Positions 1 through 6,956 of a stretch of 61,254 bases of DNA are shown here, one piece after another (position 1 is the first letter of the stretch; the number at the start of each line of letters is the position of its first letter). Location: the NCBI GenBank assembly GCA_964605705.1, contig CAZSDW010000018.1:1-61254 (forward strand), read 5' to 3'. The notes below the pieces were generated by a model. It was not told where the DNA came from. It did not search any database and saw only the letters and a program-made list of their open reading frames with translations. A program made the translations under genes and the position numbers. This stretch comes from CAZSDW01 sp964605705. Its GTDB lineage: Bacteria; Fidelibacterota; UBA2242.

Positions 1-1
1 G

Positions 2-52
2 TCGAGCGCCAATCCTGATTTTGAAATTAAGATTGACAGGCTTGAGTATTAA
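2..52 (+). CDS. C-terminal end of an unidentified protein (partial)
   Basis: The first bases read as an open frame of 16 codons that stops at TAA (50-52), with the C-terminal residues DFEIKIDRLEY. The charged tail looks like real coding sequence, but it is too short to assign to a family. The rest of the gene would lie to the left of the window. It could be a chance open frame. Confidence 0.35.
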   Translation, partial: SSANPDFEIKIDRLEY

Positions 53-69
53 TTAATTGTATCAACACT

Positions 70-95
70 GGTTACGCCGAGGGAACGGCGTAACC
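70..95. repeat. Perfect 10-bp hairpin, repeat-like
   Basis: GGTTACGCCG (70-79) and CGGCGTAACC (86-95) are exact reverse complements around the loop AGGGAA. No T-run follows on either strand, so it does not look like a simple terminator. It lies 12 bp from a second hairpin with a similar GGGA loop core, which suggests members of an interspersed palindromic family. Confidence 0.6.
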
Positions 96-107
96 TCAAT
101 GCAGTCC

Positions 108-131
108 GTCACGTCGTGGGAACGACGTGAC
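108..131. repeat. Perfect 10-bp hairpin, repeat-like
   Basis: GTCACGTCGT (108-117) and ACGACGTGAC (122-131) pair perfectly around the loop GGGA. Stem length and loop composition resemble the hairpin at 70-95, although the stem sequence differs. Confidence 0.6.
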
Positions 132-169
132 AAGAAGGTAAATATAATACGAGTTTACGATTATTTATT

Positions 170-200
170 GTAGGGGCACGGTGTATCGTGCCTCTCCTAC
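170..200. repeat. Hairpin 3' of rtcB
   Basis: GTAGGGGCACG (170-180) pairs with CGTGCCTCTCCTAC (187-200) apart from a 3-nt bulge; the loop is GTGTAT. It lies four bases beyond the rtcB stop codon, so on the minus strand it could protect or end the pncB-archease-rtcB transcript. No T-tract follows, so an interspersed repeat is as likely as a terminator. Confidence 0.5.
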
Positions 201-203
201 TTT

Positions 204-1643
204 CTACCCCTTGATCACCCCGATGGGCGTGAAACGAGCGGCCTTTTTCGTAATACCTGCCGCATGCATCGTATTCACCACTTCGGTCACATCTTTGTAG
301 GCATCGGGCATCTCCTCCGCCATCGTTGACTTGCCTTCCGCCATGACAAAAATTCCGGCTTTCGCTAACTCATTGTAGAGATTTCGATTCTGGCTTGCTT
401 TCCGGGCTTTTGTTCTGGACATCACCCGACCGGCACCATGGCAGGAACTCCCGAAGGTCTCAAGCATCGCTTTAGGTGTTCCGACGCAGAGATAGGATTC
501 CGTTCCCATATCACCGGGAATCAGCACCGGCTGACCAATTTCCCGGTATTCCGCCGGCAGATCGGGACTTCCGGGACCAAATGCCCGGGTTGCACCTTTG
601 CGATGCACACAGACTTTCCGGGATTTGCCATTAATTGTATGCGTTTCAATCTTGGCAATATTATGGGCAATATCCCAGATCAAATGGAACCCAAGATCGT
701 TTGGGCTGATATTCAGCGCTTTCATCAAAGCCGATTCTATCAGCGATGAAATCACCTGACGATTGGCAAATGCAAAATTCGCCGCAGCTCGCATGGCTCC
801 AAGATAGTCCCTTCCCTCCTGACTTTCCAGCGGCGCACAGGCTAATTGACGATCAGGGACAGATATCCCATATTTTGCAGTGGCTTGCAGGGTGACTTTA
901 ATGAAATCGTCACATACCTGGTAACCAAGCCCTCGTGAACCGGTATGAATGAAAATGACGACATTTCCTTTCTCAAGATCCAATTGACGCGCTGCATCAT
1001 CATCGTATATGTCTTTCACTTCAGCAATTTCAATGAAATGATTCCCCGATCCCAGTGTGCCCAGCTGCGGCATACCCCGCTGATAGGCTCGTTCAGAAAT
1101 CACGTCCGGATCAACTCCGGCAAGGCAACCTTTATCTTCTATGAAACTCAACACACTGGAATCTCCAAAATCGTTCTCCACTGCCCAGGTGGCGCCTTTC
1201 AACAGAACTTCTCGTAATTCTTTTCGATTTATTTTACGAATGCCACCGTGCGAGCCCAACCCGGTAGGAACTGTATTGAAAATCGCCGTCACCAGGTTTT
1301 TAATTCTGGATCGGACAAATTCGGCGCTCAGATTCGTTTTCAGCAATCGGACTCCACAATTGATGTCATACCCTACCCCACCGGGTGAAATCACGCCAGA
1401 GAAAGCATCAGTCGCCGCAACGCCGCCAATCGGAAAGCCATAACCCCAGTGAATGTCCGGCATTGCCAGCGAATAATTGACAATTCCTGGTAAATGCGCG
1501 ACATTGGCAACCTGCTTCAGGCTTTCATCTTTTCGAATCTGCTGCATCAGTTTTTCCGATGCATAGATCCGACCCGGAACCCGCATATTTCCGGTTTGGG
1601 GAATTTCCCAGAGATTCTTGTCTAATTGAATTACCTCAGGCAT
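204..1643 (-). CDS. rtcB: RNA-splicing ligase RtcB
   Basis: This is the GTP- and Mn-dependent RNA ligase that joins 2',3'-cyclic-phosphate (or 3'-phosphate) ends to 5'-OH ends in tRNA splicing and RNA repair. The 479-residue length fits the long archaeal-type and bacterial forms. Visible family motifs are GGVGYDINCGVR with the metal-binding Cys, GSGNHFIEI, HTGSRGLG, and HRKGATRAFGPG near residue 345, whose His accepts GMP. It is the last gene of a tight minus-strand operon, with only 2 bp between the archease stop and this ATG. Archease is the known activator of RtcB turnover, so the pairing supports both calls. No frameshift or missing motif is visible. Confidence 0.96.
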   Translation of the reverse strand: MPEVIQLDKNLWEIPQTGNMRVPGRIYASEKLMQQIRKDESLKQVANVAHLPGIVNYSLAMPDIHWGYGFPIGGVAATDAFSGVISPGGVGYDINCGVRLLKTNLSAEFVRSRIKNLVTAIFNTVPTGLGSHGGIRKINRKELREVLLKGATWAVENDFGDSSVLSFIEDKGCLAGVDPDVISERAYQRGMPQLGTLGSGNHFIEIAEVKDIYDDDAARQLDLEKGNVVIFIHTGSRGLGYQVCDDFIKVTLQATAKYGISVPDRQLACAPLESQEGRDYLGAMRAAANFAFANRQVISSLIESALMKALNISPNDLGFHLIWDIAHNIAKIETHTINGKSRKVCVHRKGATRAFGPGSPDLPAEYREIGQPVLIPGDMGTESYLCVGTPKAMLETFGSSCHGAGRVMSRTKARKASQNRNLYNELAKAGIFVMAEGKSTMAEEMPDAYKDVTEVVNTMHAAGITKKAARFTPIGVIKG

Positions 1644-1645
1644 TT

Positions 1646-2065
1646 TTAAACATCCAGTACAAACCGGGCGATATATCGATTATTGGTATTTTTAATTGAT
1701 AATTGATGATAGGTCACGCTCTTGATCTCACGCTGAACTGAGAACTTATCAAAATCAACCACTCCGCCTGAAAGTTCTGCTTTAAGTCTTTCGTCATGAA
1801 AATCAACAATTTTTATTTCAGTGCTCAAAAAAAATTCAGTCTGAAAAACATACAGTAACTCCGCCAGCCATTCCCTTAGCAAAAGCTCAATATTTTCAGA
1901 TTTTACTTCGATAATTCGTGTAAGCACAGGATTCGGAGTAAAATTATTGATAATCAAGTCTGTCAAACTGATCGCAGCATTTTGGAAAAGTGATGATAAG
2001 TCTTTGCCGACAAGCTCAATTCCAAGGTCGGATGTATGATCGAAAAATTTATAATGTGGATTCAT
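1646..2065 (-). CDS. Archease, RtcB cofactor
   Basis: A 139-residue protein with the archease hallmarks: an N-terminal YKFFDHTSDLGIE segment carrying metal-binding Asp, a central WLAELLYVFQTEFF block, and a C-terminal strand ending FVLDV. Archease speeds guanylation of RtcB and permits multiple turnovers. Its ATG overlaps the pncB stop by one base (TGATG), and rtcB starts 2 bp after its own stop, so the three genes are almost certainly co-translated. Length is normal for the family. Confidence 0.94.
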   Translation of the reverse strand: MNPHYKFFDHTSDLGIELVGKDLSSLFQNAAISLTDLIINNFTPNPVLTRIIEVKSENIELLLREWLAELLYVFQTEFFLSTEIKIVDFHDERLKAELSGGVVDFDKFSVQREIKSVTYHQLSIKNTNNRYIARFVLDV

Positions 2066-3207
2066 CAGAACAATGGCAGGTCGCTGATTTGCTTCAGGAC
2101 ATAATTCCGGATAGTATTGTCCGATGGAAGTTTGCCGGTGGGTTTGCCCTGTTCAAGATATGTTTTGGTCAACATTCGCGATTTTGGAGGCTTTGCAGAA
2201 GCCAGCACCGTTTCATATTTCAAGGTTTGATTACTCTTCAGAACGACTTTGTGACCGGATTTTTTTCCACGTTTTGCGATCGGCTTGCCGGAAATTTCCA
2301 CGATATCCATCGAGAAGTCCAATACCGGGGCGTTGCTGATGGCATTGCCGACACCATAAGCATCGACGACTTCATTCAATTCAATAATATCATCGACGGT
2401 GAGACCACCGGAAGCAAAGAGTTTTAATTCTTTGAAGCCCCGAATATCAAGCTCCCAGCGAACTTCTTTCATTATTTCAAGGAAATTACCACGTCTGGAC
2501 GAAGGTGTATCAAGTCGAACTCCGTAAAGTTTACCCTTCATCGATTGCGCAACGTTAATCGCCTCGAATTTTTCGTCATTGAACGTATCGATTAAGGTAA
2601 TCCTGGGTACTTTCTTCTCAATGATTTTATCAAAGGCTTTTGTCGCTTCAACGGTATTTCCCATTAATAATATCAGGGCATGCGGTATCGTACCGGATGC
2701 TGGAATGCCAAGCAATTCTCCGGAAAGTTTTGTTGCCAGTCCGGCGCATCCACCAATATATGCGTTTCTGTCAATGATAGGAGATAATGCCGGATGCATC
2801 CGTCGGGATCCGAATGCCAGCACCGTCCGCCCTTCGGCTGCTCTGACAATCCTGGCAGCTTGAGTAGCGATACCGGAAGCCTGACAGATTAAACCGAGGA
2901 TTGTTGTCTCAAATATGCCAAAATCAAGATACTTTCCGCCAATTGTCATAATCGGCAGATTGGGAGAGATAACCGTTCCCTCCGGGACCGCTTCAATATC
3001 AAGCGGTTTATCTTTCAGTAAATCCACAACATCGGATAATCCGCTAAAAACCGCCCAGGGGATATCGCCGGGAAATTTTCGCACTGAAAGCTCGGCTTTG
3101 ACAGTATTATTGATTTTTTTGGCTTTTAAAATTTTTTCGGATCGCTCAAAATATATATCAGTGACTTTACCCTGTCTGATTTCTTCTTCGGTGGCTGTTC
3201 TAAGCAT
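2065..3207 (-). CDS. pncB: Nicotinate phosphoribosyltransferase
   Basis: Converts nicotinate, PRPP and ATP to nicotinate mononucleotide in NAD salvage. The 380-residue protein resembles the shorter archaeal and bacterial NAPRTases. Visible are the SVRKFPGD beta segment, the AFGSRRMHPA segment, GTIPHALILLMG, LIDTFNDEK, GVRLDTPSSRRGN (phosphate binding) and a FASGGLTVDDI barrel strand, with a Lys-rich C-terminal tail. It is the first gene of the pncB-archease-rtcB operon. An AGGAGAAG ribosome binding site lies just upstream of the ATG. What unites NAD salvage with RNA ligation in one operon is not shown by the sequence. Confidence 0.9.
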   Translation of the reverse strand: MLRTATEEEIRQGKVTDIYFERSEKILKAKKINNTVKAELSVRKFPGDIPWAVFSGLSDVVDLLKDKPLDIEAVPEGTVISPNLPIMTIGGKYLDFGIFETTILGLICQASGIATQAARIVRAAEGRTVLAFGSRRMHPALSPIIDRNAYIGGCAGLATKLSGELLGIPASGTIPHALILLMGNTVEATKAFDKIIEKKVPRITLIDTFNDEKFEAINVAQSMKGKLYGVRLDTPSSRRGNFLEIMKEVRWELDIRGFKELKLFASGGLTVDDIIELNEVVDAYGVGNAISNAPVLDFSMDIVEISGKPIAKRGKKSGHKVVLKSNQTLKYETVLASAKPPKSRMLTKTYLEQGKPTGKLPSDNTIRNYVLKQISDLPLF

Positions 3208-3442
3208 TTTCTTCTCCTATCTCATAAGTTGGAAATTAAGGAGCACTTACAGGAAATGCAAGACATGTCCTTTCAGGAATTCAAGGAATTTACAGATTGT
3301 CGCTGGTCTTATTTCAATCCATGATATTCTGATTGATTTATAACCGAGTAATTGTTAAAATCACTCGACGAATGAATGACTCTACTTATGATGAGACGAT
3401 CCGTTAGATAATTTTAAATTTCGATAATTTCGGAGATTTTTT

Positions 3443-5647
3443 ATGAGCAGAATTACTATTTTACCAGCAGACGCAATTGGCAAAAATTTCGTTCCGGCAG
3501 AGTACCTACCAAAAGATCAAGATGAAAATTACCTGCGGAATGCACAGACTTTCTGGCGAAAATCTCACTGGCGCCAACTGACTCAGGAAGAAATAAAGCA
3601 ACTTATTTTAAATGACAATACGTCTGATAACTGGAACGATGTATATGTAACGGCTCAGTTCGATCCGGCATTAATTAAAAACACCCAGTTTTTCGGATTG
3701 GTGCGAATTGGAAATATTCGGAAAATTGTACTTGAACATCACGATCTCAAAAAACCGGTGGGAATCACAAACAGCGTCGTGATTGCCTGTGATATTGGTG
3801 ATGATGTAGCCATTCATCATGTTCGTCATCTGGCACACTATATAATTGGTGACCGATGTATGCTGATAAATATCGATGAAATGCATACGACTGACCATGC
3901 AAAATTTGGCAACGGTATTATCAAGGACGGTGAATTAGAGAATGTTCGTGTCTGGTTACATCTGATGAATGAAACCGGCAGTCGAAAAGTCATCCCTTTT
4001 GATGGAATGATCCCCGCAGATGCTTATATCTGGGCAAAATATCGTGATGATCTAAAACTTCAAACCAAATTAAAAGAGATCACTCAGAATAGTTTCGATT
4101 CCCGGCGTGGTTTTTACGGTACTGTCGAAAGTGATTGTGTAATTAAAAATTCCCGTATTATTAAAGATGTTAAGATTGGGGCTTTTTGCTATATCAAAGG
4201 TTCCAACAAATTAAAGAATCTGACTATTAATTCTTCAGAAACAGAACCCACCCAGATTGGCGAGGGTGTTGAGTTGGTGAATGGTATCATCGGGTCTGGC
4301 TGTCATATTTTTTATGGATGCAAAGGCGTACGGTTTATTCTCGGCAATAATTCCAACTTAAAATATGGCGCCAGATTAATCAATTCTTTCCTCGGTGATA
4401 ATTCGACGATTTCCTGCTGTGAGGTACTGAACAATCTGATCTTCCCTGCTCATGAACAGCATCACAACAATTCCTTTCTTATTGCATCGGTGGTCTTGGG
4501 ACAGAGTAATATTGCCGCTGGTGCGACAATTGGCTCAAATCATAACAGCCGGGCAAACGATAATGAAATTCAGGCGGGTCGAGGCTTCTGGCCGGGATTA
4601 TGCAGCAGTGTAAAGCATTCATGCCGTTTTGCGTCATTCGTTCTTTTATCCAAAGCAGATTATCCGGCAGAACTTGATATACCTCTTCCCTTTTCCCTGC
4701 TGAACGACAATGTGTCTAAAAATCAGCTGGAAGTGATGCCGGCGTTCTGGTGGCTTTACAATATGTACGCACTGGCACGAAATACCTGGAAATTCAACAA
4801 TCGCGACAAACGTGAAAAAAAGATACAAAATATTGAATTCGACTCACTGGCACCTGACACAATCGAAGAAATTATCAATGCCTGCCGACTTCTCGAGTTA
4901 TGGACAGCCAAAGCAGATTTACGACGTAAAAATGAACTGACCGGAATGGAAACCGAAACGGCGCTGATCGATTTAGGCAGAAAACTATTATCCGGATCCG
5001 AAGATCAGATCAAAGGCTTGGAGGTCCTCGGTGAGAAGATGGAAAAAGGAAAACGTAAAGTCGTCATTGTAAAAGTTTACTCCGCGTACCATGCCTATAA
5101 AGATATGATACACTATTATGCAATAAAAAATCTCATGGATTATTACAAAGATGATAAAACGACTCAATTTGTAAAAATGTGTGATAATTTAAAAGGAAAC
5201 CGGGTAAGAAATTGGGTCAATATTGGCGGTCAACTGACGCCTGAAAAGGATTTAGACCAACTTCGTTCTGATATCGGATCAGGCAGACTTAATACCTGGA
5301 AAAAAATCCATCAAAGATATGATGAGCTTTGGGAAAACTATCCGGTTGAAAAACAAAAACATGCTTTTGCAACCCTTTGTGATTTGCTCGGTAATGATCA
5401 GCTGACTATGGATGAGTGGAATCTCGCGCTGGACAGAGCAGTAAGCATTCAGGAATTTATCAGAGATCAGGTGTACATTTCACGAAAAAAGGATTTTGAT
5501 AATCCGTTTCGCCAGACGACCTATCGGAATCTCGATGAAATGACTGCTGCCATTGGTACAATTGATGATAATAGTTTTGTTAAACAGGTCAATGACGAAA
5601 CTGAAGATTTCAGAATATTGGTATTGGAAGTCAAAAACCGAAAATAA
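3443..5647 (+). CDS. DUF4954 family protein with left-handed beta-helix region
   Basis: A 734-residue cytosolic protein. Residues of roughly 90-430 carry irregular hexapeptide-type repeats (IGDDVAIHHV, IGEGVELVNG, LGDNSTISCC, LGQSNIAAGATIGSNHNSR), which predict a left-handed parallel beta-helix as in UDP-sugar acyltransferases and sugar nucleotidyltransferases. The C-terminal 300 residues are charged and helical. The architecture matches DUF4954, whose reaction is not known to me. The start has a good GGAG site 8 bp upstream. A SIS-domain sugar isomerase follows after 44 bp, so a role in sugar-phosphate or nucleotide-sugar metabolism is a reasonable inference only. Confidence 0.8.
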   Translation: MSRITILPADAIGKNFVPAEYLPKDQDENYLRNAQTFWRKSHWRQLTQEEIKQLILNDNTSDNWNDVYVTAQFDPALIKNTQFFGLVRIGNIRKIVLEHHDLKKPVGITNSVVIACDIGDDVAIHHVRHLAHYIIGDRCMLINIDEMHTTDHAKFGNGIIKDGELENVRVWLHLMNETGSRKVIPFDGMIPADAYIWAKYRDDLKLQTKLKEITQNSFDSRRGFYGTVESDCVIKNSRIIKDVKIGAFCYIKGSNKLKNLTINSSETEPTQIGEGVELVNGIIGSGCHIFYGCKGVRFILGNNSNLKYGARLINSFLGDNSTISCCEVLNNLIFPAHEQHHNNSFLIASVVLGQSNIAAGATIGSNHNSRANDNEIQAGRGFWPGLCSSVKHSCRFASFVLLSKADYPAELDIPLPFSLLNDNVSKNQLEVMPAFWWLYNMYALARNTWKFNNRDKREKKIQNIEFDSLAPDTIEEIINACRLLELWTAKADLRRKNELTGMETETALIDLGRKLLSGSEDQIKGLEVLGEKMEKGKRKVVIVKVYSAYHAYKDMIHYYAIKNLMDYYKDDKTTQFVKMCDNLKGNRVRNWVNIGGQLTPEKDLDQLRSDIGSGRLNTWKKIHQRYDELWENYPVEKQKHAFATLCDLLGNDQLTMDEWNLALDRAVSIQEFIRDQVYISRKKDFDNPFRQTTYRNLDEMTAAIGTIDDNSFVKQVNDETEDFRILVLEVKNRK

Positions 5648-5691
5648 ATACGGTTATATCATTTTGGAAAAAAACTGAGGAAGGATTTAGT

Positions 5692-6708
5692 ATGAACCTT
5701 AAAGACACGAAATATTCAAAGTTTGCTCTCGTTCGGGAAATGATGGATACCATCGACGTTGTAAATGGATTTAATTCAGATCAGACAATCGAAATTGCTA
5801 AAAAAATTGAGGCTGTTGGAAAATTATTTCTGACTGGTGAAGGCTCCAGCCGCATTTTTCCTGCTAAAAACGCTATTCGAAAATCGCTTACCTGGGGTTT
5901 GGATCTCCAAATTGCCACCGATGGTTCTCGTCAGTCACATCAATATGATTTAACTAACTTCGCGGTATTTTGTGCCTCTAATTCGGGACAAACAAAAGAG
6001 GTTATACTACTTGCCAAGAAACTGGCTGAATTAAGTAATGACAACCGCTTTGCCTTGACCGCAAATGAAAATACTTTTCTCGAAGAAGCCTGCAATGATA
6101 CATTTGTTCTGACTTGCGGTTGGGAACAGGCTGTCGCAGCAACCAAGAGCGTTGTTGAGCAGGCGCTGTTTTATGAATCCATTCTTTGGAACCTTAGTTC
6201 GAAAAATAATCTCTGGAGCAATTCAGATTTATCCGGCAAAATCGAATCAGCTCTGACATTGAAAATCGATCCGGAAATCATTCAGGCAGCAATCAATGCA
6301 CCGACAATTTATTTTGCCGGCTACAACGATGGAGTGGCTGAAGAATTAACCTTGAAAACCAATGAAATCACTCGCAAAAAATCTGATTTTCTGGAGGGCA
6401 CCTATGCAGTCCATGGGATCGAGGAGGTCATGGACAAGAATGATATTGTTTTCGTTATGGACCCGATCGATGATGAAATTGGGAAATTCCAGGAAGCTTT
6501 GGTAAAAGGCGTCGGGCTGAAGGTCGTTGCGGTTTCAACTAAGGAGACTGCTTTCGATACGATCGTTATCCCCGATGCCGGGGCAATGAATCCTTATCTT
6601 TACCTTTGTACAGGATGGAATATCCTTGTAGAAATCGGTTTGGCACTGGGAATCGATTTGGATAAACCGGAACGTGCTCGTAAAGTGGGAAATGAATTTA
6701 TCGAATAG
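5692..6708 (+). CDS. SIS domain sugar isomerase/deaminase-like protein
   Basis: A 338-residue protein with two SIS (phosphosugar-binding) domains, like the isomerase half of GlmS, AgaS or FrlB. The first carries GEGSSR (50-55) and the phosphate-binding SNSGQT (96-101). The second begins near FAGYNDGVAEE and contains GTYAVHGIEEV, where GlmS-like enzymes place catalytic Glu and His residues. No glutaminase domain is present. It probably isomerises, deaminates or deglycates a hexosamine-6-phosphate or similar substrate. An AGGAAGG site precedes the ATG, and the gene follows the DUF4954 gene closely in the same direction. The exact substrate cannot be told from sequence. Confidence 0.82.
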   Translation: MNLKDTKYSKFALVREMMDTIDVVNGFNSDQTIEIAKKIEAVGKLFLTGEGSSRIFPAKNAIRKSLTWGLDLQIATDGSRQSHQYDLTNFAVFCASNSGQTKEVILLAKKLAELSNDNRFALTANENTFLEEACNDTFVLTCGWEQAVAATKSVVEQALFYESILWNLSSKNNLWSNSDLSGKIESALTLKIDPEIIQAAINAPTIYFAGYNDGVAEELTLKTNEITRKKSDFLEGTYAVHGIEEVMDKNDIVFVMDPIDDEIGKFQEALVKGVGLKVVAVSTKETAFDTIVIPDAGAMNPYLYLCTGWNILVEIGLALGIDLDKPERARKVGNEFIE

Positions 6709-6738
6709 TCAATCCGTAATTTTTAGCAATAATTTTGT

Positions 6739-6769
6739 TGCACAGCGACTGTTAATTTGGACCTGTGCA
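6739..6769. other. Hairpin in the 248-bp gap after the SIS gene
   Basis: TGCACAG (6739-6745) and CTGTGCA (6763-6769) can pair across a 17-nt loop 31 bp after the SIS stop codon. No clear T-run follows. The rest of the 6709-6956 gap is AT-rich and shows no gene; it must carry the promoter of the M16 protease. Confidence 0.3.
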
Positions 6770-6956
6770 CCATTTTGATGTTATATGATTGCAGGTATGT
6801 GGAATCTTGAGCACTTTTGCCGATTTATATGAATAAAAAAATCCCCCGATGACAACTAAAACCTTTTAAAATATATCTATGTTCTCGTATAAAATGGGTA
6901 GGACTTATATTATTCAAATATTTGTCAGTATAAATGTTTAAAAGAAGGAGAATAAC

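Noticed and set aside
70..131. Pair of hairpins as terminators
   Set aside because: Neither has a T-run on either side.
3229..3324. Small plus-strand frame starting at TTG with an acidic peptide ending DCRWSYFNP
   Set aside because: It begins inside the leader region of divergent pncB, has no ribosome binding site and is only 31 codons long.
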